DNA from: Candidatus Kryptoniota bacterium | Lineage (GTDB): Bacteria > Bacteroidota > Ignavibacteria > Kryptoniales > JAKASW01 | NCBI GenBank assembly: GCA_036567965.1 | Contig: DATCTN010000026.1 | Span: 186,001 to 250,000 of the forward strand | DNA: 64,000 nucleotides | Reading direction: 5' to 3' | Part shown: positions 27,515 through 36,232 of the stretch, in pieces | Position numbering within the stretch: position 1 is the first letter of the stretch | Layout of the letters: every line of letters starts with the position of its first letter | Program-made: the position numbers and the translations under genes | The notes under the pieces: model-generated | The model's database searches: none | The model's input: the letters and a program-made list of their open reading frames with translations, nothing else | Told to the model about the DNA's origin: nothing

Positions 27515-29034
27515 AAATCAAACGAGTGCTGATAAGTGTAACTGATAAAACGGGGTTGGTTGAATTCGCGAATGTGATTGTGAAATCGGGAGCAGAGATC
27601 TATAGTACCGGAGGGACGCTTCAGGCACTCGAGGCAGCAGGAGTGAACGCGCACAGTATCAGTGACGTGACGAAGTTTCCTGAGATACTGGATGGGCGCG
27701 TGAAGACTCTCCATCCTGCTGTCTTTGCGGGTATTCTCGCGAAGCGCATCCCTGATCATCTCGACCAGCTGAAGAAGCTTAATCTCTCTACCTTCGACAT
27801 GGTTGTCGTTAACCTTTACAAATTTGAACAGGCGGTAGCTTCAGGCGCAAACCTCGATGCTGTCGTCGAGAGCATCGATATCGGCGGTCCGTCCCTCATT
27901 CGCGCGGCAGCAAAAAACTATGAAGGCTGCGCAGTTGTCGTGGACCCGTCCCAGTATGCTGACGTGTCTGCGGAGTTGTCCGCTAAAGGTGAGATCGGCA
28001 TTAATCTCCTCAAGTATCTGGCGGCAGCGGCGTTTGAAAAGGTCGCCATGTACGATGTGGCGATTGCCAATTTCTTCAAGTCGAAATTCGGAAACGGAAA
28101 TCAGATCCCCGACTCGTTCATGGCTGCCGAGCGGAAGAGCATGGATATGCGCTACGGCGAGAACCCACATCAGTCGGCCGGCTTTTACGGGGACTTCGGA
28201 AAATTTTTCGAGCACATTCACGGGAAGGAATTATCTTACAACAATCTCGTTGACGTCGACGCGGCGCAGAGACTCCTCCAGGAATTTGAGGCGCCTGCGG
28301 TTGTAATCATCAAACATACGAATCCATGCGGAGTCGGGATCGGGCATGATCTTGACGAAGCTTATGCCCGGGCGTTCAAGACGGATCCCAAGAGTGCGTT
28401 CGGAGGAATAGTGGCGCTCAACAGGACTGTCGAGCCCGCACTCGCTGAAACACTCAACCAGATTTTTCTTGAGGTGCTGATCGCGCCCGAGTTTTCTTCT
28501 CAAGCCCTTGAAATTCTCAGGAAGAAGAAGGACAGGCGTCTTATCGTGTGCAAGAACAAACTTCCGGACGTTCTTCAGGTGCGGTCATCGTGCGGAGGCA
28601 TACTGGTACAGACCGCGGACAGCGTGATCTTCGATGAAAACAATCTGAAGGTGGTGACTAACCGAAGGCCGACGGAATCCGAGTTAAGCAACCTTAAATT
28701 TGCCTACACGGTCTGCAAACACATGAAATCGAACGCGATCGTTTTCGCGGGGAACGGGATGACCCTCGGATCGGGAGCCGGCCAGATGTCGAGAGTGGAC
28801 TCCGTCCGGATCGCGCGCATGAAAGCCGACGAAGCCGGATTGAATCTCGAAGGAAGTGTCGTAGCATCGGATGCCTATTTCCCATTCTCGGACAACGTGG
28901 AGGAGATTGCGAAAGCCGGAGCTACGGCGGTCGTCCAGCCAGGCGGCTCAGTACGAGATTCGGACTCCATTGAGGCCGCGAATAGGCTGAACATATCAAT
29001 GGTTTTTACAGGAATCAGACATTTCAAACATTAG
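27511..29034 (+). CDS. purH: Bifunctional AICAR transformylase / IMP cyclohydrolase
   Basis: Catalyses the last two steps of IMP synthesis. The 507-residue protein has the cyclohydrolase domain (residues 1-190: [36 protein letters not shown]) and the transformylase domain with [65 protein letters not shown] and [11 protein letters not shown]. The lysine-histidine pair KHTNP is intact. It starts with GTG 27511 inside the end of purN. mreB follows after 12 bases. Confidence 0.96.
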   Translation: MKIKRVLISVTDKTGLVEFANVIVKSGAEIYSTGGTLQALEAAGVNAHSISDVTKFPEILDGRVKTLHPAVFAGILAKRIPDHLDQLKKLNLSTFDMVVVNLYKFEQAVASGANLDAVVESIDIGGPSLIRAAAKNYEGCAVVVDPSQYADVSAELSAKGEIGINLLKYLAAAAFEKVAMYDVAIANFFKSKFGNGNQIPDSFMAAERKSMDMRYGENPHQSAGFYGDFGKFFEHIHGKELSYNNLVDVDAAQRLLQEFEAPAVVIIKHTNPCGVGIGHDLDEAYARAFKTDPKSAFGGIVALNRTVEPALAETLNQIFLEVLIAPEFSSQALEILRKKKDRRLIVCKNKLPDVLQVRSSCGGILVQTADSVIFDENNLKVVTNRRPTESELSNLKFAYTVCKHMKSNAIVFAGNGMTLGSGAGQMSRVDSVRIARMKADEAGLNLEGSVVASDAYFPFSDNVEEIAKAGATAVVQPGGSVRDSDSIEAANRLNISMVFTGIRHFKH

Positions 29035-29046
29035 AAGAGTGAAGTG

Positions 29047-30072
29047 ATGGGATTTTTCGGACTACTATCGAACGATCTGGCTATCGACCTGGGAACCGCG
29101 AACACTCTGATCTGGATGAGATCCAAGGGCGTCGTTCTCCGAGAGCCATCGATCGTCGCGTTTGACAAGAATTCGAAGCGTATAGTCGCTATCGGACATG
29201 AGGCGAGAGAAATGCTCGGGCGAACGCACAGGGATATCCAGGTGATCAGGCCGATGCGTGACGGAGTTATCGCCGACTTCGAAATCGCCGAGGGGATGCT
29301 TCGTGCATTCATTCGGAAAGTGCATGCCGGAATGATCCCGAGCAGACGAATCGTGATAAGTGTCCCGAGCGGAATTACCGAGGTCGAAAAGAGGGCCGTG
29401 AGGGACGCGTCGGAACACGCGGGAGCAAAAGAAGTTCATCTTATCGCTGAACCGATGGCCGCAGCCATTGGAATAGGACTCGATGTCGACGCGCCCGTTG
29501 GAAATATGGTCATCGACATCGGCGGAGGCACGACTGAGATCGCTGTCATCGCTCTGTCGGGAATCGTGAACGAGGAATCCATACGGATCGCGGGCGACGA
29601 GATGAACAACGCGATCATACAATTCTTCAAGAAGAACCATAACATACTCATCGGGGAACGCACCGCTGAGGCGATTAAATGTGAAGTCGGCTCCGCAATG
29701 CCGCTCAAGGAAGAAATTACGATTCAAGTAAAGGGTCGTGATCTTGTGGCCGGCATTCCGAAGACAACCGAAGTTAGTTCGGCCGAGATCCGTGAAGCTT
29801 TGAACGAGCCAGTCGGCGCTATTGTGGATGCGGTAAAAATCTCTCTCGAGCGTACACCGCCTGAATTGTCCGCCGATATCCTGGACAGGGGAATCATGCT
29901 CTCCGGCGGAGGCGCGCTGCTCAAAGGTCTGGATGAGAGAATCAGGATGGAAACCAATCTGCCGGTTCACGTGGCAGAAGATCCTCTTACTGCTGTGGTG
30001 CGAGGTGTCGGAAAAGTCCTCGACAAGATCGCGGAATACAACAAGGTGCTTATCAAGAGCAGACGGTATTGA
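29047..30072 (+). CDS. mreB: Rod shape-determining protein MreB
   Basis: Actin-like filament protein that organises lateral cell-wall synthesis on the inner face of the membrane. The 341-residue protein has the phosphate loop DLGTANTLIWM, the VPSGITEVEKRAVRD helix, AEPMAAAIGIGLDV, the second phosphate loop MVIDIGGGTTEIAV and the adenosine motif IMLSGGGALLKGLDE. The N-terminus MGFFGLLSNDLAIDL is normal. ATG 29047 is preferred over GTG 29044. Its presence implies a rod-shaped cell. mreC begins 12 bases later. Confidence 0.97.
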   Translation: MGFFGLLSNDLAIDLGTANTLIWMRSKGVVLREPSIVAFDKNSKRIVAIGHEAREMLGRTHRDIQVIRPMRDGVIADFEIAEGMLRAFIRKVHAGMIPSRRIVISVPSGITEVEKRAVRDASEHAGAKEVHLIAEPMAAAIGIGLDVDAPVGNMVIDIGGGTTEIAVIALSGIVNEESIRIAGDEMNNAIIQFFKKNHNILIGERTAEAIKCEVGSAMPLKEEITIQVKGRDLVAGIPKTTEVSSAEIREALNEPVGAIVDAVKISLERTPPELSADILDRGIMLSGGGALLKGLDERIRMETNLPVHVAEDPLTAVVRGVGKVLDKIAEYNKVLIKSRRY

Positions 30073-30084
30073 CGGTAGCAGGGA

Positions 30085-30924
30085 ATGTTTAAATGGTTAA
30101 CTGAATTTTTCGCGGTAGCGAAGAACTATCTGGTCTTCGCGCTGCTCCTATCTTTTTCTTTTTTCCTTATCTCCACGAATAGTAACACGCACACGCAGGG
30201 TTTGCAGACTCTTGGACTGGTGACCACTTCGTACCTCGAGGCCGGAGTCAAGAGCGTGCTCGGATATTTCAGTCTCAGCGCGAAGAACAACGAGTTGCAG
30301 AGGGAAAACGCCCAGCTTGTCGATATGGCGGCGCGTATCCGCGAGACAGTTGCCGAGAACCAGCAGCTGCGCGATATGCTCAAACTGAAGGGCCTGAAAC
30401 CTGCTCCGATGATTCCGGCCAACGTGGTTGGGCGAACCTCAGAAAGCGGAAGGTACTTCGTCACGCTCGATGTCGGATCTGATGACGGCGTTTCGGTCAA
30501 CGACCCGGTGGTCACGGGGAGAGGCCTCGTAGGAATCGTGATGGCGGTGAGCGGCAATTACTCGTTAGTCAGGACTCTTCTCGACAGCGACAGCAGAATA
30601 GCGGCACGGCTTGTAAACGCGGCGTCTGACGGAATAATCGTGGCCGGCGGGTTTGGCGATTTGTCCATGAAGAACGTGTCGAGACGGTATTCAGTTGGTG
30701 AAAACGATATCGTCGAGACATCGACTCTCAGCAGTCTTGTCCCTCCGGGAATCGTGATCGGGATCGTGGCCAAAGCGACCGATGAGGCGGGAAACATATT
30801 TAAGGAAATAGAAGTCCAGCCGGCGGTCGATTACACCTCGCTCTCGGCGGCGTTCGTCATGCGGTACTCGCGGCCTGCCGGCGCAGTCGGTTTGGAATCA
30901 AAAGCGCTTCAAAAGACTAAATGA
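30085..30924 (+). CDS. mreC: Rod shape-determining protein MreC
   Basis: Bitopic inner-membrane protein of the elongasome that activates PBP2-RodA from the periplasm. The 279-residue protein has an N-terminal transmembrane helix (YLVFALLLSFSFFLI), a coiled coil around residues 65-100 (KNNELQRENAQLVDMAARIRE-type), and the periplasmic beta domains with GRTSESGRYFVTLDVGSDDGV, VTGRGLVGIV and VPPGIVIGIV. It overlaps mreD by the ATGA junction. Confidence 0.94.
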   Translation: MFKWLTEFFAVAKNYLVFALLLSFSFFLISTNSNTHTQGLQTLGLVTTSYLEAGVKSVLGYFSLSAKNNELQRENAQLVDMAARIRETVAENQQLRDMLKLKGLKPAPMIPANVVGRTSESGRYFVTLDVGSDDGVSVNDPVVTGRGLVGIVMAVSGNYSLVRTLLDSDSRIAARLVNAASDGIIVAGGFGDLSMKNVSRRYSVGENDIVETSTLSSLVPPGIVIGIVAKATDEAGNIFKEIEVQPAVDYTSLSAAFVMRYSRPAGAVGLESKALQKTK

Positions 30925-31409
30925 CAAAACAGATTCTCGGATACATAGGTCTCGGTATCGCGGCGATCATCGCTCAGAAATTCCTGGACAACTTTGCGGC
31001 GATCAATCTTGTCTCGCCGCAGCTGGTGATCCTGTTCGTTGTATTCCTTTCGCTGCGCGAAGGGCAGCTGAACGGCATGTGCGGCGGATTTGTAATCGGG
31101 ATATTCCACGACCTCCTTGCGACACATTTCCTGGGTATCACCTCATTCATCGGAGTCATTGCGGGATTTGTCGCCGGCTTCTTTTATAAGGAGAGCGACA
31201 TCGAGCTTGCCGCCAGGACCTTCAGCTTCGCCTGGATTTCCGCCATCACTCTTTTCGTTTCGGAACTTGTGGCGCTTCCGATCATCGCAGCCGGCGAGTT
31301 GAATTATGTCTACGTTTTCTTGAAATTCACTCTTGGTACGACAGTCTACACGTCGGTTTTTGCAATGATTATTGTATTCGTGAACGGAAAGAAGAGTCGA
31401 TATGTTTGA
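30921..31409 (+). CDS. mreD: Rod shape-determining protein MreD
   Basis: Polytopic inner-membrane subunit of the Mre complex, 162 residues with about five hydrophobic helices. Typical are SPQLVILFVVFLSLREG and GGFVIGIFHDLLATHFLGITSFIGVIAGF, matching the conserved G-P-D-L-v pattern in MreD proteins. It is recognised from these and its place between mreC and mrdA, overlapping the first by 4 and the second by 8 bases. Confidence 0.9.
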   Translation: MTKQILGYIGLGIAAIIAQKFLDNFAAINLVSPQLVILFVVFLSLREGQLNGMCGGFVIGIFHDLLATHFLGITSFIGVIAGFVAGFFYKESDIELAARTFSFAWISAITLFVSELVALPIIAAGELNYVYVFLKFTLGTTVYTSVFAMIIVFVNGKKSRYV

Positions 31410-33213
31410 CACCGATTTCGGCTCGCGCGCAAGATCGGTTATCATGAGAGGGGTCGTCACAGTTGCCTTACTCGCGATCGTGATCAAACTCGGCGACATG
31501 CAACTCATGAATGAAGTTGTCTATGGCAAAAAATCCGAGTCGATTACCACACGCATATTCGTTCAGCAGCCACTTCGCGGCGAGATATTCGACAGGAACG
31601 GAAAGGTTCTTGTGGAGAACGATCCCGCATATGAAGTATCGGTGATACCGTTCGAATTCAAGGACAGTCAGATACCGGCTTTCTCAACACTTCTTCAGAT
31701 GGACAGCAGCGATATCTCGAGGAGGATCCAGATTGGAACCCAGATATCGCCTTACTTTCCGGTCAGGCTGAAACGGGATATTTCCTTCGCGACACTTTCC
31801 TCCATCGAGGAGCATCTCAAGGAATTCAAGGGTGTCTATTTCGACATAGATCCGAAACGCGTCTACATCGGCAAGGCGAGAGCGGCCCATGTGCTCGGAT
31901 TTACAAAGGAAATTTCAGAACAACAGCTCGAGACGCTCGGAGATTATTATAAGCCTGGCGATATCGTCGGCTACACGGGACTTGAGGCAAGTTACGAGAC
32001 CATCCTGCGCGGTCAGAAGGGGCTGAAGTATCTGGCGGTTAGCGCGAGCGGGCAGGTCATGGGAAGCTACGAGGAGGGCAAGATCGACGTTGCGGCAAAG
32101 GACGGGAACGACCTTTACCTGACGCTCGATGAAGGACTGCAGGCCAAGGCCGAGTCTTTGCTGGTCGGCCAGAGAGGTGCCGTCGTCGCCCTCGATCCGA
32201 ATAATGGTGAAGTCCTTGCGATGGTCAGCGCCCCTGATTTTGATCCCGACGTTTTTTCCGGTTACACGTCGAAGGATGAATGGGACGCGTTGATGAATAA
32301 CCAGGACCATCCGCTCTTCAACCGCGCAACGATGTCCGTTCTGCCGCCGGGATCAACATTCAAGATGGTCCTCGCGAGCGCCGCGCTCCAGGAAGGAATC
32401 GCAGATGAAAGTTACACAATTCACTGCACGGGCGTTTTCTATTACGGCGGCAGGGCGTTCAGGTGCCATGGCGTCCACGGAACCGTCAACATCATAGACG
32501 CGATAGAAAAATCGTGCAACGTGTTTTATTACAACCTCATGCTCAAAGTGGGCCTTGATACCTGGACGAAGTACGGCCAGATGTTCGGGTTCGGAGAAAA
32601 GACCGGGATCGACCTCAAAGAAGAAAGCCCGGGGGTGCTCCCGTCGAGAGATTACTTCGATACGGTTTTCGGGAAGAACGGCTGGACAAACGGTTATCTG
32701 GTGAGCCTCGGGATCGGTCAGGGAGAACTGAGCTGCTCGCCGATACAGATGGCGGCGTACACGATGGCACTTGCGAACTATGGGCATTATTATCAGCCGC
32801 ATCTTGTGCGATACGTGCGCGACAGGAACAACGACAAGATTTACTATACGCAGTACAACGATCGGACAATTCCGATAAGCAAGGAAGTATTCGATCAGGT
32901 CCGCGAAGGGATGTACCTGGTCGTGAATGGTTCCGCCGGAACGGGGCGAGTAGCGGCGATTCCAGGCGTTCTGGTCGCCGGAAAGACTGGCACGGCGCAG
33001 AACCCGCGTGGAAAGGATCACGCGTGGTTCATCTCTTTCGCGCCGTACGAACATCCGAAGATTGCACTCGCGGTCCTTGTGGAAAACGCGGGCTTCGGAG
33101 GATCCATCGCCGCTCCTATCTCCAAAGCACTGATCGAGTACTATCTGAAAGAGACGGGCGACCTGCCGCAGGAGGTGCCGCCGGCTCCTGTGACTACTGC
33201 CGCCCTCAAGTAA
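31402..33213 (+). CDS. mrdA: Penicillin-binding protein 2 (elongation transpeptidase)
   Basis: Class B penicillin-binding protein that cross-links peptidoglycan during cell elongation, anchored by an N-terminal helix (VVTVALLAIVIKLGDMQL). The 603-residue protein has the pedestal domain with QQPLRGEIFDRNGKVLVEN, and the transpeptidase motifs Ser318-Thr-Phe-Lys in PPGSTFKM, Ser371-Cys-Asn and Lys528-Thr-Gly in VAGKTGTAQ. All catalytic residues are present. It overlaps mreD by 8 bases and ends in TAATG shared with rodA. Confidence 0.96.
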   Translation: MFDTDFGSRARSVIMRGVVTVALLAIVIKLGDMQLMNEVVYGKKSESITTRIFVQQPLRGEIFDRNGKVLVENDPAYEVSVIPFEFKDSQIPAFSTLLQMDSSDISRRIQIGTQISPYFPVRLKRDISFATLSSIEEHLKEFKGVYFDIDPKRVYIGKARAAHVLGFTKEISEQQLETLGDYYKPGDIVGYTGLEASYETILRGQKGLKYLAVSASGQVMGSYEEGKIDVAAKDGNDLYLTLDEGLQAKAESLLVGQRGAVVALDPNNGEVLAMVSAPDFDPDVFSGYTSKDEWDALMNNQDHPLFNRATMSVLPPGSTFKMVLASAALQEGIADESYTIHCTGVFYYGGRAFRCHGVHGTVNIIDAIEKSCNVFYYNLMLKVGLDTWTKYGQMFGFGEKTGIDLKEESPGVLPSRDYFDTVFGKNGWTNGYLVSLGIGQGELSCSPIQMAAYTMALANYGHYYQPHLVRYVRDRNNDKIYYTQYNDRTIPISKEVFDQVREGMYLVVNGSAGTGRVAAIPGVLVAGKTGTAQNPRGKDHAWFISFAPYEHPKIALAVLVENAGFGGSIAAPISKALIEYYLKETGDLPQEVPPAPVTTAALK

Positions 33214-34433
33214 TGTTCGATTTTTTCAAAGACTCGTTCGACTATAAGACTTTCTTTCTTGCCCTGATTCTCGGAACCATCGGGGTACTGGCGGTCAACA
33301 GCGCCACATTCAATTCCGGCACCAGCGATTATTTTGTCAAGGATCTGATCTGGCAGGGCATGGGCATAGTCCTCGCCCTCACAATCATGTTCTCCTCGAA
33401 CCGTTTTCTTGAAAACGGTGCTTACTATTTCTATGCGTTCACTATTCTCCTTCTGCTGTTCGTGCTGGTCGGCGGGAAAAGAGTTGCAAGCCACACCAGT
33501 TGGCTGGGAATATTCGGCGTCGGTGGCCAGCCCTCCGAGTTCGCAAAAGTGGCGACGATACTCGCGTTGTCAAAGTTCATTTCCGAGAAAGCGAATGAGC
33601 GGACCCCGTGGCATTTGATCGGGATATCGGCGGCGATTGTCGGAGCTCCCATGATACTGACAGCGGTACAGCCGGACCTCGGGACAACCGTCGTCTACTT
33701 TGCCATATTCTTTCCGATTCTGTTTTGGGGCGGACTTCAACCGCTTGTAATTGTCGCGCTTATCGCACCGATCGCGATCATATTTGCGGAGTTCACCGGA
33801 ACATCGACTCTTCTGATCACCGTAGTTGCGTTCGGCGTTCTCTTCTTTCTTCTTAGCCGTAAAAAGCTGTTTGCCGTCACGTTGAGCTTTGTCGCGGTAT
33901 CGTTTGGTCTGTTCATGGAATATTTTTACAAGAAACTTCTTCAGCCTCACCAGCAAAAACGTATCCAGATATTTTTGAACCCCAACATTGACCCCCAGGG
34001 CGCCGGCTATAATGCTCTCCAGGCTCGCGTCGCGATCGGAAGCGGCGGGCTTTTTGGAAAAGGATATCTGCACGGCGCTCAGACCCAACTCAGGTTCGTT
34101 CCCGCCAGGTGGACGGATTTCATATTCACAGTTATCGGTGAGGAGTTTGGGTTTGCGGGCGCAGCATTCACTCTTGTCGCGTTCGGTGCGCTTTTTTTCA
34201 GGGGGGTAAGAATCGCGGAAACCGTGAAGACTCGATTTTCAAGCCTCGCGGCCATCGGAATAACATCCGTCTTTCTCTTTCACGTTTTCGTTAACATCGG
34301 AATGAATGTCAATCTTGCCCCGATCATCGGAATCCCCCTCCCATTCATCAGCTACGGAGGATCGTCGATTCTTTCAGATTGGATGATGGTCGGGATTCTT
34401 TTAAATTTCTACGCACACAGGAAGGAACATTAG
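33213..34433 (+). CDS. rodA: Peptidoglycan glycosyltransferase RodA
   Basis: SEDS-family polymerase that builds glycan strands with PBP2. The 406-residue protein has about ten membrane helices and the SEDS signatures SEFAKVATILALSKFI, AVQPDLGTTVVYF (with the catalytic Asp region), RIQIFLNPNIDPQGAGYNA, IGSGGLFGKGY, FVPARWTDFIFTVIGEEFG and IPLPFISYGGSSIL. The open frame extends upstream inside mrdA, but ATG 33213, overlapping the mrdA stop by one base, gives the normal N-terminus. Confidence 0.96.
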   Translation: MFDFFKDSFDYKTFFLALILGTIGVLAVNSATFNSGTSDYFVKDLIWQGMGIVLALTIMFSSNRFLENGAYYFYAFTILLLLFVLVGGKRVASHTSWLGIFGVGGQPSEFAKVATILALSKFISEKANERTPWHLIGISAAIVGAPMILTAVQPDLGTTVVYFAIFFPILFWGGLQPLVIVALIAPIAIIFAEFTGTSTLLITVVAFGVLFFLLSRKKLFAVTLSFVAVSFGLFMEYFYKKLLQPHQQKRIQIFLNPNIDPQGAGYNALQARVAIGSGGLFGKGYLHGAQTQLRFVPARWTDFIFTVIGEEFGFAGAAFTLVAFGALFFRGVRIAETVKTRFSSLAAIGITSVFLFHVFVNIGMNVNLAPIIGIPLPFISYGGSSILSDWMMVGILLNFYAHRKEH

Positions 34434-34436
34434 GGA

Positions 34437-34994
34437 ATGATCCTCAGCGACAAGCGAATCCTTGAAGAAATAGATAAAGGAAGCATTGTGATCGAGCCGT
34501 TCGACAGAAAATATCTCGGCTCGAATTCTTATGATGTCCATCTCGCCGACAAAATGGCTGTCTATAAAGACGACGTCCTGGACGCGCGCAGGCATAACGA
34601 GGTGGTACAGTTCAAAATTGACGATGACGGTTTCCTCCTTCTCCCGGGACGCCTGTATCTCGGAGTCACGCAGGAGTATACGGAAACCCACACGTTCGTA
34701 CCGTTCCTCGAAGGCAAATCGAGTATCGGGAGGCTTGGCATCGACATTCACTCGACGGCAGGAAAAGGCGATATCGGCTACTGCAACACCTGGACGCTTG
34801 AGATAAGCGTGAAACAGCCCGTTAAGATTTACGCCGGCATGCCGATCGGACAACTGATTTACTTTCAGGTCAGCGGTGACGTGATGGTTCCTTATAATAA
34901 AAAGAAAACAGCGAAGTACACTCGCAAGACAAAACTCCCCGTCGAATCGATGATGTGGAAGAATTTCGATTCGAAAATCTTTGGTTCGAGATGA
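34437..34994 (+). CDS. dcd: dCTP deaminase
   Basis: Deaminates dCTP to dUTP for thymidylate synthesis; related trimeric enzymes also cleave dUTP to dUMP. The 185-residue protein has MILSDKRILEEIDKG, LGSNSYDVHL, the active-site block LEGKSSIGRLGIDIHSTAG and TWTLEISV with the catalytic glutamate, and PIGQLIYFQ near the end. It starts 3 bases after rodA and overlaps pyrF through ATGA. Confidence 0.94.
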   Translation: MILSDKRILEEIDKGSIVIEPFDRKYLGSNSYDVHLADKMAVYKDDVLDARRHNEVVQFKIDDDGFLLLPGRLYLGVTQEYTETHTFVPFLEGKSSIGRLGIDIHSTAGKGDIGYCNTWTLEISVKQPVKIYAGMPIGQLIYFQVSGDVMVPYNKKKTAKYTRKTKLPVESMMWKNFDSKIFGSR

Positions 34995-35788
34995 GTTTCA
35001 AAAAGCTTTCCGCTTCCATCGAGAAACGTTCGAGCAATCTTTGCATCGGGCTCGATCCATCTGCTGACAGGATCCCGGAATTCCTCTTCGAATACGAGGA
35101 CGCGGTTCTCGAGTTTAATTCCAGGATAATAGAAGCGACCGCCGATGTTGCATGCGCGTTTAAACTGAACACGGCTTTCTATGAGGCGCTCGGCGAAAAA
35201 GGATGGCTGACATTCGGGGAAACGATAGCTAGAATTCCCGACGATATTTATGTGATCGCCGATTGCAAGAGAAGCGACATCGGCAACAGCGCGAAATATT
35301 ATGCGCAGACATTTTTCGATTTCTTTGAAGCCGATGCTGTGACGGTGAATCCATACATGGGGTATGACTCGATAGAACCTTTTCTTTGTTACAAAGAGAA
35401 AGATATATTCGCTCTCGCTGTGACATCCAACAAAGGGGCACACGACTTTCAGCTGCTCGAGTTCGGCGGAAAAAAGTTTTACGAGTATGTTCTGGAAAAA
35501 CTTTCCGAGTGGAACAAAGATGGAAATATTGGAGCGGTGGTGGGAGCCACGAAAGGTGATCAGCTAGCTTCGATAAGGAAGGAATACCCGCAGCTCCCGC
35601 TCCTGATACCGGGTGTCGGTGCGCAGGGCGGCTCGGTCGAAGATGTCGCCGCGGTGGCGGCCGATGGCGGCACCCCGGTTCTTATAAACGTGGGAAGGGA
35701 TATCATATTCGCGGGATATGACGAAAAATTTGCCGACAGGGTAAGAGAGAAGGCGTTTTATTACAACGCTTTACTGAAAGGGAAATGA
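34991..35788 (+). CDS. pyrF: Orotidine 5'-phosphate decarboxylase, type 2
   Basis: Makes UMP in pyrimidine synthesis. The 265-residue protein is the longer type 2 form. Motifs are LCIGLDPSADRIP, FKLNTAFYEALG, the catalytic charge network VIADCKRSDIGNSA, VTVNPYMGYDS, ALAVTSNKGA, and the phosphate-binding PGVGAQGG and NVGRDIIFAG. ATG 34991 overlaps the dcd stop (ATGA); the frame continues upstream to 34955 without homology. The next gene overlaps it in the same way. Confidence 0.95.
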   Translation: MSFKKLSASIEKRSSNLCIGLDPSADRIPEFLFEYEDAVLEFNSRIIEATADVACAFKLNTAFYEALGEKGWLTFGETIARIPDDIYVIADCKRSDIGNSAKYYAQTFFDFFEADAVTVNPYMGYDSIEPFLCYKEKDIFALAVTSNKGAHDFQLLEFGGKKFYEYVLEKLSEWNKDGNIGAVVGATKGDQLASIRKEYPQLPLLIPGVGAQGGSVEDVAAVAADGGTPVLINVGRDIIFAGYDEKFADRVREKAFYYNALLKGK

Positions 35789-36231
35789 AATTCTTCCTGA
35801 GGAAAGTCCTCTCATGGCTGGGCTTTCTCATTTTGACTTTTGTGTTCTTCGCGATGCCGATCTCGCTTCAGATGACTGACGATAATAACGGCTCGCGGAA
35901 TGAGAATCACGGATTAAGCAGTTTCGTCGAACGTGAAAATCGAATCCCGGCTTATTTTGAGTTCGAAGGAGGCTCGCTTCCCGTAAGCATTGGCGGGAGT
36001 TCACTCAATATCTCGCTGCTGCTTCGGCCAGATTCGGCGGAAAGCTGGATTTCACTTTATGTGAACGGTGAGAGAGAAGACATGAAGCCGGCTGCGGACA
36101 AGGAGAGGGTCACGTTTACCGCGGTTGACCTGAAGCCCGGACGAAACGAAATAGCGGCAGTATACCACGTACCTACCGGAGAAACTTTAGCAGTAAGAAG
36201 AGCGATTATCTTTTCATTCAATAAGATGTAA
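35785..36231 (+). CDS. Membrane-anchored hypothetical protein
   Basis: A 148-residue protein I cannot assign. Residues 10-30 form an uncleaved signal or membrane anchor (WLGFLILTFVFFAMPISLQM). The rest looks like a single extracytoplasmic beta-sandwich, with the closing pattern DLKPGRNEIAAVYHVPTGE as in immunoglobulin-like or glucodextranase-type domains. It overlaps pyrF by 4 bases and ends one base before the DUF2851 gene, so it belongs to the same operon. Confidence 0.58.
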   Translation: MKFFLRKVLSWLGFLILTFVFFAMPISLQMTDDNNGSRNENHGLSSFVERENRIPAYFEFEGGSLPVSIGGSSLNISLLLRPDSAESWISLYVNGEREDMKPAADKERVTFTAVDLKPGRNEIAAVYHVPTGETLAVRRAIIFSFNKM

Positions 36232-36232
36232 T

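Noticed and set aside
29065-29970. 301-residue open frame antisense to mreB
   Set aside because: Shadow of mreB; no start signal and no protein family visible.
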